Source: Branchipolynoe longqiensis
Lineage: Eukaryota > Annelida > Polychaeta > Phyllodocida > Polynoidae
Direction of reading: 5' to 3'
Assembly (NCBI GenBank): GCA_030323885.1
Contig: CM059199.1
Location: forward strand, 40,308,590-40,372,589
Length of the DNA: 64,000 nucleotides
Shown: one piece after another, positions 9,552 to 20,500 of the stretch
How positions within the stretch are numbered: position 1 is the stretch's first letter
Layout: each line of letters begins with the position of its first letter
Translations under genes and position numbers: made by a program
The notes under the pieces: generated by a model
Seen by the model: the letters and a program-made list of their open reading frames with translations, nothing else
Told to the model about the DNA's origin: nothing
Database searches by the model: none

Positions 9552-9684
9552 AGTTGGTTGGTTGTTGGGCTTTCACATCCTGGCAACATCTAAGGTCATA
9601 TCAGGATTGGTTCCGACTTGTGACAGTGCGCCAGTCCTGATATGACCTTAGAGGTTGCTAGGACGTGAAACAACAACAAACAAA
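9552..9684. mobile_element. Head-to-head pair of SINE-1 tails
   Basis: A reverse A-type tail (9552 to about 9631, starting GTTGGTTGGTTGTTGGG and ending GACAGTGCG) is fused directly to a forward B-type tail (about 9632-9684, CAGTCCTGATATGACC to AACAACAACAAACAAAAC). Both tails face outward and neither tRNA head is present. The two tails belong to different subfamilies, so a simple fold-back of one RNA cannot explain it. Confidence 0.8.
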
Positions 9685-9690
9685 ACATGT

Positions 9691-10011
9691 GTCGTGGGGG
9701 TGATGAAAATGGGAAATACTGCGCCTAGAGCGGGACTCGAACCCACATCTCTTTGCATTCCGGGCCAGTGTGCTAACCATTACACCACCTAGGCTCCCTG
9801 ATATCAATACACTCCCCACGCCTACCTGTCTATGTGGTTACTTGCCTGAGAGGTCAGTGCAGACCACTACACTCGTCCCCCTGGAATTGTATGTCTTGTA
9901 ATGCTTACAATTACATACATACAGGCAATGCACTAACACATACATACACAGGGTAGGTTCAACAACCATACAGCGCAAAGCTTGTACAGGATCCTGATCA
10001 CGGCAACCAGT
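9691..10011 (-). mobile_element. SINE-3 (tRNA-Gln-like head), first of tandem pair
   Basis: On the minus strand 9723-9794 is a 72-nt tRNA-like sequence. It has a 7-bp acceptor pairing (GCCTAGG with TCTAGGC, one G-U), a D-arm GTGTAATGGTTAGCAC and a T-arm GGTTCGAGTCCCGC. The anticodon stem does not pair, so it is a tRNA-derived SINE head, not a tRNA gene. The remaining ~220 bp (to 10011) includes CCTGAGAGGTCAGTGCAGACC, shared with other copies. Confidence 0.7.
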
Positions 10012-10193
10012 GTCGTGGGGGTGATGAAAATGGGAAATACTGCGCCTAGAGCGGGACTCGAACCCGCATCTCTTTACATTCCGGGCCAGTGTGCTAACCA
10101 TTACACCACCTAGGCTCCCTGATATCAATACACTCCCCACGCCTACCTGTCTATGTGGTTACTTGCCTGAGAGGTCAGTGCAGACCACTACAC
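10012..10193 (-). mobile_element. SINE-3, second of tandem pair, truncated
   Basis: A near-identical copy of the first 182 bp of the preceding element, from TGTCGTGGGGGTGATG to CAGACCACTACAC, with two substitutions seen by eye (CACATC/CGCATC and TGCATT/TACATT). The tRNA-like part is 10044-10115, again 72 nt with perfect T-stem pairing. It ends abruptly at a SINE-1 fragment. Confidence 0.7.
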
Positions 10194-10398
10194 ATGTGAC
10201 AGTGCGCACGCATGACACCTTTATAGTGCTGCCCCAATGGGAGACCAGCCCGCCAGCCCCATGACCTGATATCCCACTCAGTCACATTATCCTGACTATA
10301 AAGTCGCCATGAGTGCGCACTGTCACAAGTCGGAACCCGCCCTAATATTGCCTTAGATGTTGCCAGGACATAAAACTCCAACAACCAACCCATAACTC
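10194..10398. mobile_element. Inverted SINE-1 pair
   Basis: A reverse SINE-1 body piece (10194 to about 10293, from TGTGACAGTGCGCACGCATG to CATTATCCTGAC) meets a forward 3' piece (about 10294-10398, ACTATAAAGTCGCCATGAG to the A-type tail CTCCAACAACCAACC). The overlapping region is present in both orientations, giving a fold-back structure of roughly 60 bp arms. Confidence 0.75.
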
Positions 10399-10534
10399 AT
10401 TGGATCTTCCTCCTCCAGCTACTCAATATATGTCACGTGCCTGCACTAAGGCGATATCATGCGCCCTCTAGTTTCAACAGGGAATGGGGTCATGTTAGCG
10501 AATTTCCTCGTGAATACGTAGTTTATATCTATAT

Positions 10535-10878
10535 GTTTGTTCGTGTGTTGTTGTGTTATGTCCTAGCAACATCTGAGGTCATATCAGGACTGATACCGAC
10601 TTGTGACAGTGCGCACTCATGGCGACTTTATAGTGCTGCCCCACTGGGACACCAGGCCACTGGCACCATGACCTGATATCCCACTCAGTCACATTATCCT
10701 GACACTGAGCCAACCATTCCTTGCCCTATTCCTAATAATGCCAAGCTCCAGGCTAGGAAGCAACAAGTATTATTTTTTTAAGTCATTGGTTTGACTCGAC
10801 CAGGATTCGAACCCACAAACTCCCGATCTCCCAAAACAGGAGACGGACGCTCTACTCATTCGGCCACCCGTCTGGTCT
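10535..10878 (-). mobile_element. SINE-1, B-type, full length
   Basis: Minus-strand copy with tail complement GTTGTTGTGTTATGTCCTAGC at the left and head at the right (GATTCGAACCCACAAACTCCCGATCTCCC to GGCCACCCGTCTGGTC). All body blocks are present. Antisense frames over it are repeat translation. Confidence 0.85.
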
Positions 10879-11168
10879 TTAAATATATGTATTATGCAAT
10901 GGATTATGTGAATATAATCAAACAACTCTTACATACTAAATATCACTACTACACAGTGCGTGTAGTTATCGTATTTTATGTATCTTCTACTAGTTCTTAC
11001 ACTATATGTTTTACACTATATCATGTACTAGAAAACTCATAGAAGTTGTTGAGAACGGGAACCAAATGTCAGGATAATAATATAACTTTAGTGTGGTTTT
11101 ATTATACTGTATGGAGACTAACATGTAAAAACAAAATTGTAATATACTATATATATACTGACCCCTTT

Positions 11169-11174
11169 AATTTC

Positions 11175-11210
<36 letters not shown>
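11169..11210. repeat. AT dinucleotide microsatellite
   Basis: A run of alternating TA of about 40 bp directly against the left end of a palindromic MITE. Shorter AT runs occur at 11450-11462, 25975-26008, 37260-37320, 41812-41838 and 53990-54018, often next to TIR elements with TA-rich targets. Confidence 0.85.
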
Positions 11211-11213
<3 letters not shown>

Positions 11214-11386
11214 AAACCTCTCTAGATCGACCGATCATGGGACCGACTTTAAGTGGTCCATTTAGGGAGGTGGTCGGTTTAGAGAGTTAGAATATCCTTA
11301 CAGTGGTATTATTGGGACCGAAATAAAGCGATCGATATAGGGGAGTGTTTGATCTGTGGAGGGGTCGGTATAGGGAGTTTTACTGT
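11211..11386. mobile_element. Palindromic MITE (TAAAACCTCTCT family), copy 1
   Basis: Begins ATAAAACCTCTCTAGATCGACC and ends GGAGTTTTACTGT. The interior is nearly palindromic around the GTGGTATTATTGGG centre (GTCCATTTAGGGAGGTGGTCGG against CGATATAGGGGAG). A second copy is at 35584-35765. Short TA-flanked palindromes of this kind are usually mobilised by Tc1/mariner-type enzymes; that is inference. Confidence 0.7.
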
Positions 11387-11790
11387 ATATATGTGTGTAT
11401 ATATACCGCCCATACCAATATGGATATATACATATACATATATAGATATATATATATATATGTATAAAGGGGCAGCTACAGTACAAAATAAACACGAAAA
11501 TTCCTCCAGTGCGACTGAGGTGAAGGATCGAAATTACCGGTGGTGGCGCCACCAGTCACGAGTGTGAGAACGAGTGGTAGAACGCATAATAATCGGTAAA
11601 ATATATATAAAATCAAGCCATTCCCTTCCGCGTCTTTATACTAGCATAATACGTTATGTATCACATGTTTAAAGACATAAACAGGAATTTAATGGAACTA
11701 CGGTGAAACAGCAGGGTGACCCCGCTGAGACACGCGGTGACTGGTGCCCGGACGGTGCAGCTTGTCAGCTAACACTTGGTAGCTACAGAC
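11387..11790. other. Low-copy DNA with AT microsatellites
   Basis: Contains TA-rich tracts (11388-11465) and then ordinary sequence up to the TAA flank of the next element. No repeat relationship or credible coding frame was found. Confidence 0.35.
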
Positions 11791-11793
11791 TAA

Positions 11794-12816
11794 GGGACCG
11801 TCCAACGTTTTCAACATTTTCACGGTTGTACAAAGCAGTGGGAGGGCACTTGCTATCCAGACCACACTTCATCCACACCTCTCTCTATCTCCTCTCCGCT
11901 GGCCTTGCTCCTCCTTGATTATGTCTGAAAAGAGTTCCAGGAGGGGGAAGTCACTAGCATTTCACTTTCTACTCTTACTCCGTCCGTGGCTCTGGCTCAC
12001 CGGCTGGTCACCATAGAGCAAAGAGACACGGCCCTTTGACTCAACTCTCCTCATTTCTCTTGCCTATACTCTACCCTCTTTTTTTTCTCCCGGGCTTACT
12101 TCTCCCACTGATCACGGGGGTTGTTTGCTTGGGTGGGGGCCCTGTACCTGTACTCTTTGTACTAGCTTTGTACCCCACCTATGACATACACAAAAGAACC
12201 AAAGTGAAATTACTAGAAAATAGGAGAATAATCCACTTGAAAACATTAGCATATAGCTATAGTCAAAACAATAAATTCCTAACAAAACCACAAAGGGCTA
12301 CTAGAGCAAATAATGCGCCACTACTAAAGCAGACCAGAAGTCAAATAAAAGCTCATGAGAGAAGCACACTGGAAATGGCTGCCAAGGGGTGTGGAATGCC
12401 CAAATGGTAAAGGAATGACAAATTCCTGACCTAAAAACTTACAAAAAATATCTGTGCAAAATAAGGCTAGGAAACTCCCACTAAGCTGCACTGCAAAGGG
12501 GCATGTGATATGTCACGGCCCACCAGCGGGACACCCAATGGAAGGTAACCATGTCAAAAGTAGCCAGATAACACACCACCCAGCTACGTACAAGCCTATG
12601 ATATGTAAACAGGAGTAGGCTAGTGTAGTAATAAAAGTAGAACAAAATCAAATTACTTATCAGCAGCTACTGTGTGGTAAGATAACACCAAAACTACAAC
12701 TGGCCAGCGTTGAAAACAAGCCTGGGTACCCAGGCTTATATGCTATGGACAGTATAAATACAGCCTCAATAAAAAATATAAAAAACTTGAAAATGTTGAC
12801 AACGTTGGACGACCCC
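11794..12816. mobile_element. PIF/Harbinger-like non-autonomous element
   Basis: Exactly flanked by TAA on both sides (11791-11793 and 12817-12819). The termini GGGACCGTCCAACGTT and AACGTTGGACGACCCC are inverted with two mismatches, and the match continues inward (TCAACATTTTCA against TGAAAATGTTGA) to about 29 bp. A 3-bp TAA target duplication with G-rich TIRs is the PIF/Harbinger signature (established knowledge). The 1,023-bp interior has only unconvincing frames (largest 124 codons at 12036-12410) and no DDE-transposase or Myb-like motif was recognised. Confidence 0.75.
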
Positions 12817-12819
12817 TAA

Positions 12820-13216
12820 CAGGACAGCGAGTGGCACCCACCGACACTCACGGGGGATGTGCACATTCCCAACACGTGTCACCCATACCTCCTCTCACTG
12901 ACACCCGCTGGGTCAGGGGTCAGCGCGGGTCACGTGATGTGTATGTGTGTAGTGTAGTGCCCATGCCCCCCCCCCCCCCCCATATATATATATGTGTGTG
13001 TGTAATATCAGGATTAAATGTATATAAATCGGCGGGGCTGCTTTTTATTATTCATTTGCTTCTTCTACACTGCTGTCTATATTTATATTCGAACTCCAAG
13101 AGTCACACAAAAAGTCTAAGTGTAAGGAGTGACGGGTGGCAGGTGACGGCAGTGTGACAGCACCCACGGGGGTGAAGGACATTTGGCCAGCTCACACACC
13201 CACATTGTCCAACACT
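12820..13216. other. Low-copy segment with poly-C and GT run
   Basis: Holds a C-run at about 12966-12980 followed by ATATATATATGTGTGTGTG. The rest is unique-looking with CACGTG-type words. The 108-codon frame across the C-run is not gene-like. Confidence 0.35.
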
Positions 13217-13545
13217 GGGCGCGGTGCCTGAATCAGTAGAGCTCAGACTTTGCGTGCGGGAGATCGGGAGTTCAGTTCTTGGTCGAGTCAAAACAATGGC
13301 TTATGAAATTGATATTTGTCGCTTCCTAGCCTGGAACTCGCCATTAATTGGATAGGAACTGATTAGCTTAGTGTCAAGATAATGTCACTGAGGGAGGGAG
13401 ACATTGGGTCATAGTGCCAGCGGCCTGATTTCCCAGTGGGGCAGCACTATAAATTCGCCCTGAGTGCATACTGTCACAAGTCGGTACCGTCCTGATATAA
13501 CCATAGATCTTGCCAGGATGTAAAACTCCAACAACCAACCAATCA
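13217..13545 (+). mobile_element. SINE-1, A-type, full length
   Basis: Forward copy starting GGGCGCGGTGCCTGAATCAG (A-box region) with B-box region GGGAGTTCAGTTCTTGG, then CAAAACAATGGCTTATGAAA, all body blocks, and the tail AGGATGTAAAACTCCAACAACCAACCAA. It is followed by a C-rich CCCACCCC stretch to 13605. Confidence 0.85.
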
Positions 13546-13892
13546 TTGTCCAGTATTTCCCCCCACCCCCACCCCCACCCCTCACACCCCCACATCCCCC
13601 ACCCCCACATCCCCATGAATCACAATTTCCGTTTTTTCCCCAGTCCGATTTTGTACCGGTTGACCACAATCTCATTTTTGCGGGAAAAGATACGGATACG
13701 GACGGAGAGGTGGAGACCATCAGAGAGCTATATTTTCTTTTGTCTCTTTGTGACACATTGCCTTCGTGACTCTGAATGTCGATACAAAGAGGAGTCTGGC
13801 ATTGCAAACAAGCTCAGTGTTGATGTTGATGTGTTAGATATGCTTGGAACTTTGCACAGACAATAGAAGAACAAATCCATCAATACCGATAC

Positions 13893-14068
13893 AGTATAAC
13901 CCGTTAAACCAAACTTGAAGGGACCCTAGAAATTTGTTTGGATTAACTGATCATTGGTTTAACCGAGCTTTGGCTTCGACTTTGACTTGGCTTTGGCAAA
14001 AACGCGGGTGCATTATGAATGTAATATACAATGTATGTGGACACTTTGATTATTGTTTTTGATGTATA
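13893..14068. mobile_element. Partial palindromic MITE (ACAGTATAACCCGTTAAACC family)
   Basis: The left terminus ACAGTATAACCCGTTAAACC and interior words (TGGATTAACTGATCATTGG, GGTTTAACCGAGC) match the complete element that starts at 14073. The right terminus is not found. It is an adjacent, broken relative. Confidence 0.6.
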
Positions 14069-14072
14069 TACA

Positions 14073-14405
14073 TTATAACCCCGTTAAACCAAGCTCGGTT
14101 AAACCAAATGATCGGTTAATCCAAACTTTTTCGGCGGCCCGGCAAAATACTACCATTTATCATATAAAAAGGTCTCAGATGACCTGATAACCACATGCAA
14201 GTTTTGTTTAATAATAACAGTACCGGAAGTGCCCTGGGGCCCGACAATTCTGTTTGTATTAACCGAAACTTTGGATTAACCGACGTTGGTTTAACCAACT
14301 TTTTTATATGATAAATGGTAGTATTTTGCCGGGTCGCCAAAAAAAAGTTAGGATTAACCGATTGTTTGGTTTAACCGAGCTTGGTTTACCGGGGTTGTAC
14401 TGTAC
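14073..14405. mobile_element. MITE with TIRs of about 100 bp
   Basis: TTATAACCCCGTTAAACCAAG at the left and TTGGTTTACCGGGGTTGTA at the right are the ends of very long inverted repeats. Inner parts match too (GGCAAAATACTACCATTTAT at 14142 against ATAAATGGTAGTATTTTGCC at 14312). The unique centre is about 14175-14300. Minus- and plus-strand frames of 74 codons at its two ends are mirror images of this inverted repeat, not genes. Confidence 0.75.
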
Positions 14406-14544
14406 TATCATATGCCTATTTTATTATTCTGCTACTTTATTATTATACTTGTATTGTATTATACAATATTGGTTCCTTATTACAATACTGTCGTTGATGG
14501 AGCTTGCTTTATGTTTAGCTGGTTTGTTCTGATATTCTCCGTTA

Positions 14545-14809
14545 CATATGAGACTGTCTCAAAAGGTGCTAAGCAATATGGGACAAAACTTTGTCCATTG
14601 TAACAATCAACATACTATCTGCTTATACATTTGCTCAGGATAAACTGATTTGTTTTTTACATGGTGTTTCATAATCCAAATAGAATACATATTGATTTGA
14701 AGCAAATGTCCTTGTGTTTTCAGTGTAACCATTTCTGTGCTGTTTTGTGTCAATCATTACAATGCACACAAAAAAAGAGTTATCACCTTTTGAGACAGGC
14801 TCATATATG
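14545..14809 (-). mobile_element. MITE (CTGTCTCAAAAGGTG family), copy 1
   Basis: The ends are CATATGAGACTGTCTCAAAAGG and its complement-like CCTTTTGAGACAGGCTCATATAT, next to AT-rich sequence. Inner arms also pair (GTCCATTGTAACAATC against the reversed GTGTCAATCATTAC). Two further copies lie at 43794 and 52424. A 70-codon minus-strand frame across it recurs in the 43794 copy, but most differences change amino acids, so it does not look selected. Confidence 0.75.
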
Positions 14810-15079
14810 TATTTGTTGTTACTAATACTATGTGCATGGACTTCCAATAGTATGTGTACAAGGAATATACCCTGAAAGATGCAATTGACTTAAATAGAAA
14901 TACTATTGCAGCCACTTTTTTCGGGATGGGGGTGGTGGGGTGGTGGTGGGGGGGGGCGTCAACCTCGTCCTGGTTCAGGAATTTCAAACATAAATATAAT
15001 TTAAAAATGCCGAAAGGCACTCTATGAGTGTGAACGACTTATTAAGGATGATAACATTAAAGTAAATTGTATTCGTTAG

Positions 15080-15290
15080 GTTAAGCAGGGGACATTTCAA
15101 CCACGACCAATTGATTCACCTCATTCCACTGCTCCTTGCCCTATCACACACAGTACTGCCGAGCACCAGACTTGGTAGCAAAAAGTATTAATTTTGAAGT
15201 CATTGGTTGGCGTCAGTGCTCAGGGTTCGAATCCCACGACCTACCAAAGTGGGAAGCGGGGGCTTAACAATAACACAGGGAAACCACACC
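15080..15290 (-). mobile_element. SINE-2, copy 1
   Basis: Minus-strand tRNA-type head at the right (GGTTCGAATCCCACGACC region) with the same CATTGG and GCTTGGTAGC/CTTGCCCTATC blocks as SINE-1. The 3' part differs: TTTCAACCACGACCAATTGATTC and CTCATTCCACTGC at the left. The same unrelated 3' end recurs at 27775 and 50835, so this is a separate family with a shared 5' half. Confidence 0.65.
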
Positions 15291-15299
15291 TAACATCAT

Positions 15300-15885
15300 A
15301 TTATCATCATGCTGTCGGTCGGTATGCGACAAAGACTGCTTTCATTACTTGACTGCCGCTCTCAATGGTGTTTTGTGCGGTTGTACATTTCATGAAAGCT
15401 GCCTGCAAAAGTGTTGAAGTGCTGCTGGCTTTTGCAAGTTACCAGCGGCACTCTCTCGGGGAGCAAATAGAGGTTTCACACCGGCAAGAACATGTCAAGA
15501 CAGGCGCAAAACTATTTATATTTGTGCATTATATTTGTTATCAAACCTGCAACGAAGTAAAGGATTTAACTGCATCAAATTCTACTTACAGAATAGCTTC
15601 ATATTCACCATGTGACCCTAACCCCGACACTGACAACATATAATTTACACCCTGTTATTTCTCAATGCTGTTGGGTAACACTGACAGCACTATTCTTCGT
15701 TAAAAAAAAAGAAACTCCCCTATTTCGCATCACAAAGAAGTTTACAGAAATTATTGATAAAGGAAATCAATCCGTATGGATTATGACCACCAGCGCGCAA
15801 TGGCGAAAACAAGTGTATGCACTTAACCGTTATGAGCAGAATAAACAAATTATCTCTAAAACCCCGACAAGAAAACGCAAAACCC
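15300..15885. other. Low-copy DNA, weak open frames
   Basis: A 92-codon plus-strand frame (15365-15643, MVFCAVVHFMKAACKSVEVL...) has more balanced composition than most in the window. It has no recognisable domain, homology or clear splice context. I do not call it as a gene. The remainder up to the C-rich array is unremarkable. Confidence 0.3.
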
Positions 15886-15889
15886 CACT

Positions 15890-18715
15890 TCCACACACAC
15901 ACCTTCACACACACAACACCACCTCCACACACAACCGCACATTCAGACACACAAACCCATATCCACACACAACCTCACACTCACACACACAACCCCACAT
16001 CCACACACAACCAAACATGCATACACACAACCCCACATCCACACATAACCCCACATTCACACACACAACCGCACATCCACACACAGCCCCACATTCTCAC
16101 ATACAACCCCACCTCCACACATAACCCCACATTCACACACACAACCCCGCATCCACACATAACCCCACATTCACACACACAACCCCACATCCACACACAG
16201 CCCCACATTCACACATACAACCCCACCTCCGCACACAGCCCCACATTCACACATACAACCCCACCTCCAAACACAGCCCCACATTCACACACAACCCCGC
16301 ATCCACACATAACCCCACATTCACACACACAACCCCACATCCACACACATCCCCACATTCACACATACAACCCCACCTCCGCACACAACCTCACATTCAC
16401 ACATACAACCCCACCTCCACACACAACCCCACATTCACACACACAACCCCGCGTCCACACACATAACCCCACATTCACACACACAACCCCACCTCCACAC
16501 ACAACCCCACATTCACACCCCACCCCATCTCCACACACAACCCCACATTCAATCACAACCCACCTCCACACACAACCCAACATTCACACACACAACCGCA
16601 CATCCACACACAGCCCCACATTCACACATACAACCCCACCTCCACACATAACCCCACATTCACACACACACAACCCCGCATCCACACATAACCCCACATT
16701 CACACACACAACCCCACCTCCACACACAACCCCACATTCAATCACAACCCACCTCCACACACAACCCAACATTCACACACACAACCCCACATCCACACAT
16801 AACCCCAGATTCACACACACCACCGCACATCCACACACAGCCCCACATTCACACATACAACCCCACCTCCACACATAACCCCACATTCACACACACAACC
16901 CCGCATCCACACATAACCCCACATTCACACACACAACCCCACCTCCACACACAACCCCACATTCAATCACAACCCACCTCCACACACAACCCAACATTCA
17001 CACACACAACCCCACATCCACACATAACCCCACATTCACACACACAACCGCACATCCACACACAGCCCCACATTCACACATACAACCCCACCTCCACACA
17101 TAACCCCACATTCACACACACAACCCCGCATCCACACATAACCCCACATTCACACACACAACCCCACATCCACACACATCCCCACATTCACACATACAAC
17201 CCCACCTCCACACACAACCCCACATTCAATCACAACCCACCTCCACACACAATCCAACATTCACACACAACCCCGCATCCACAGATAACCCCACATTCAC
17301 ACACACAACCCCACATCCACACACATCCCCACATTCACACATACAACCCCACCTCCACACATAACCCCACATTCACACACACACACACCCGCATCCACAC
17401 ATAACCCCACATTCACACACACAACCCCACAGCCACACACATCCCCACATTCACACATACAACCCCACCTCCACACACAACCCCACATTCAATCACAACC
17501 CATCTCCACACACAACCCAACATTCACACACAACCCCGCATCCACCCATAACCCCACATTCACACACACAACCCCACATCCACACACAGCCCCACATTCA
17601 CACATACAACCCCACCTCCACACACAACCCCACATTCAATCACAACCCACCTCCACACACAACCCAACATTCACACACACAACCCCACATCCACACATAA
17701 CCCCACATTCACACACACAACCGCACATCCACACACAGCCCCACATTCACACATACAACCCCACCTCCACACATAACCCCACATTCACTCACACAACCCC
17801 ACATCCACACATAACCCCACATTCACACACACAACCCCACATCCACACACATCCCCACATTCACACATACAACCCCACCTCTGCACACAACCCCACCTCC
17901 ACACACAGCCCCACATTTACACACAACCCCGCATCCACACATAACCCCACATTCACACACACAACCCCACATCCACACACAGCCCCACATTCACACATAC
18001 ACCCCCACCTCCGCACACAACCTCACATTCACACATACAACCCCACCTCCACACACAACCCCACATTCACACACACAACCCCGTGTCCACACACATAACC
18101 CCGCATTCACACACACACACCCATCTCCATACACAACCCCATATTCACACACACAACCCCACAGACAACCCCACATTCACACACAACCCCACCTCCACAC
18201 ACAGCCCCACATTCACACACACAACCCCACACATAACCCCACATTCAAACACACAACCCCACCTCCATACACAACCCCACATTCACACACACAACCCCAC
18301 AGACAACCCCACATTCACACACACAACCCCACCTCCACACACAACCCGACATTCACACACACAACCCCGCGTCCACACACATAACCCCACATTCACACAC
18401 ACAACCCCGCCTCCATACACAACCCCATATTCACACACACAACCCCACAGACAACCCCACATTCACACACACAACCCCACCTCCACACACAACCACACAT
18501 TCACACCCCACCCCACCTCCACACACAACCCCACATTCAATCACAACCCACCTCCACACACAACCCAACATTCACACACACAACCCCACATCCACACATA
18601 ACCGCACATTCACACACACAATCCCACCTCCACACACACACACCTTCCCACACAAACCCACCTCCACACACAACCCCACATTAACACACACAACCCCACC
18701 TCCACACACGCAAGG
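15890..18715. repeat. 2.8-kb C-rich array (CCCCACATTCACACACACAA)
   Basis: Array of ~20-22 bp units of the form CCCCACATTCACACACACAA and CCCCACCTCCACACACAA. A rarer variant block containing ATTCAATCACAACCC recurs near 16548, 16736, 16951, 17224, 17487, 17633 and 18535, giving an irregular higher-order structure of about 150-270 bp. Stop-free translation generates His/Thr/Pro frames up to 353 codons which are artefacts. The opposite strand gives Cys/Val/Gly frames. Confidence 0.92.
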
Positions 18716-19584
18716 CTTTTCCATCCACCACTACAACAACACCCCCCCCCCTCCCACCCTCTCCGCCTTCCCTTCCTCCAACAACCTCGGCCCCCGCCAC
18801 ATTAATAAATAATGACCGCTCCCTTAGAGACTGGCACTCGAGCAGCTGGACGAGCGGGTGAGTGCTCTGAGCAGCGGAGGTCACACTGACAGGTCACAGG
18901 TCACAAGGCACACCGTGCTGGAACATCATACTTGACCACAATTCTGCAGACAGATGGCTGGCTGTACCTTCCTCTTTCCGCTTCTTACCACAGATTCACC
19001 ATTCAATTTTATTATTTTTAATTCAGAATAATTTCTGATATTTTAAAATTACTTTTCAGTCGCCACCCCAGGAAAATATTCTGAGGTCATATCATGAATA
19101 TAAAACATTAATCAAAAGAGAGCTAAATGCACTGCTAGACTAATCACAACAACAAATAAAATGAATTAAAAAAGAAAAAGAAAGATAGATAAATAAATAA
19201 ATAGAAAATACACTGATAACTCAAGCAAAGTTTTAGAGGGTATATATGCTAGGTATGATACATACAAAAGGTAAACTTTAAACTTAAAATCAAAACATAA
19301 TGACCACTAACACAGCAAGGTGAAGACATTTAGAGAAATTAACCATTCGTAACCAAACAATTATCCAATTGCAGAACAAATAAACTCACATAGGTTTGGG
19401 GGATGTGGGAGAATGCTTACAAACAGAGAAAGAATGCATGCAGTAGTTAGCTACACGACAACTGAAAGTGATAAAAAGAAGGGGAGTGACAAGACTATTA
19501 CTGTCTAGCTGCAAACACAAATCATTAGACTTAACCATTATGGGCAGCATAAATACACCGTCACCACAACAACAACAACAATCA
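18716..19584. other. AT-rich low-copy DNA
   Basis: Apart from a poly-C stretch (about 18741-18756) this is A/T-rich sequence of normal complexity. No exon, promoter or repeat membership was recognised. Confidence 0.35.
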
Positions 19585-19785
19585 GAACCGATACCGACTT
19601 GGGACAGACAGTGAGTGCATTACACCCAAATGTGACTTTGCAGTGTTGCATCACTGGGATACAAATGCAGGAAGCGCTAGGATGTGATATGTCACTCAGT
19701 CACCTTATAAAGGCCAACTGCATTAAATAATCTTCCGTCCTGATATGATCTTAAATGTTGATAGGACGTAAAACACAAAACAAAC
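19585..19785 (+). mobile_element. Degraded SINE-1 fragments, B-type tail
   Basis: Left part (ACCGATACCGACTTGGGACAG to about 19700) resembles reverse SINE-1. The right part (about 19700-19785, CGTCCTGATATGATCTTAAATG to AGGACGTAAAACACAAAACAAAC) is a forward tail. This is another inverted arrangement with tails outward, though heavily diverged. Confidence 0.55.
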
Positions 19786-20500
19786 AATAATCTATCTATC
19801 CATCCCTTGCAACAGTTATAATTATGCCACTACAGGGAAAGAAGTGCCAAGTATCGCGTTCTATTAGTGCATCCAGTCACGAACAAGGCAATACTAACAT
19901 GATTGCTTTAAAAAAAAAAGAGTAGATTTAAACAAAAATAAAATAAATAAAAACCACAAAAAGGGATACGAAGCTGGTTTCCAAAAGTGTTACGATCTTG
20001 TGCCATTTGTAAAAAAAAGAATTAAGGGGATAAAAAAGATAAGAAAGTTAGTGACCCTTTAGGGAATGGGTGACCGGGGTCCGGAATATCAATAACAATT
20101 AACATACCAATCACATTTAATAAGAAAACACCCAAAATCACATTGTACATCACCCACAATAATACCTCATACTTTTCCCAGACAATAGGTTTGATATTAA
20201 CAACCATGATTGTCCTATGATTAGAGTTTTTGTTCAAAGGATCTTGAATACCATTTAATGTTTTGCCATTGATTTCCAATTAGATTTTCAAAGGATGTCT
20301 AATTTTGTGCAGTAGCAACTGGACTGACATGTGGAGGTTATAGTATCTTGTTCCCATCTAGTTGAAATCATTGAAATATCTTATGATGCATTCTTTAAAT
20401 AGCACATGTTTCATTGCGCATGTACACAGCTGTGGAACTATAGTCTTTGCTGTGGAACTATATTCTAACACATGTGCAATAAAAGAAGCAGCAGTTGTAT
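19786..20500. other. AT-rich low-copy DNA
   Basis: Ordinary complexity, A-runs, no recognised repeat. The 85-codon minus-strand frame at 20022-20279 has balanced residues but no motif I recognise, and nothing around it supports a gene. Confidence 0.3.

Noticed and set aside
9723..9794. tRNA gene (Gln-like, 72 nt)
   Set aside because: Acceptor and T-stems pair, but the anticodon stem does not, and it is embedded in a repeated SINE-3 unit.
12036..12410. 124-codon frame with hydrophobic start, possible signal peptide
   Set aside because: It lies inside the Harbinger-like element, has no conserved motif and no homologous frame noticed elsewhere.
14635..14847. 70-codon frame conserved with 43787-43969 (NTRTFASNQYVFY...CKKQISLS)
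   Set aside because: Both lie in the same MITE family; most base differences change the amino acid, and the third copy (52424) is frameshifted, so no sign of selection.
15817..16878. 353-codon frame of HTHNPTSTHNPTFTH-type repeats
   Set aside because: Translation of the CCCCACATTCACACACACAA array; equivalent frames open and close throughout the array in all phases.
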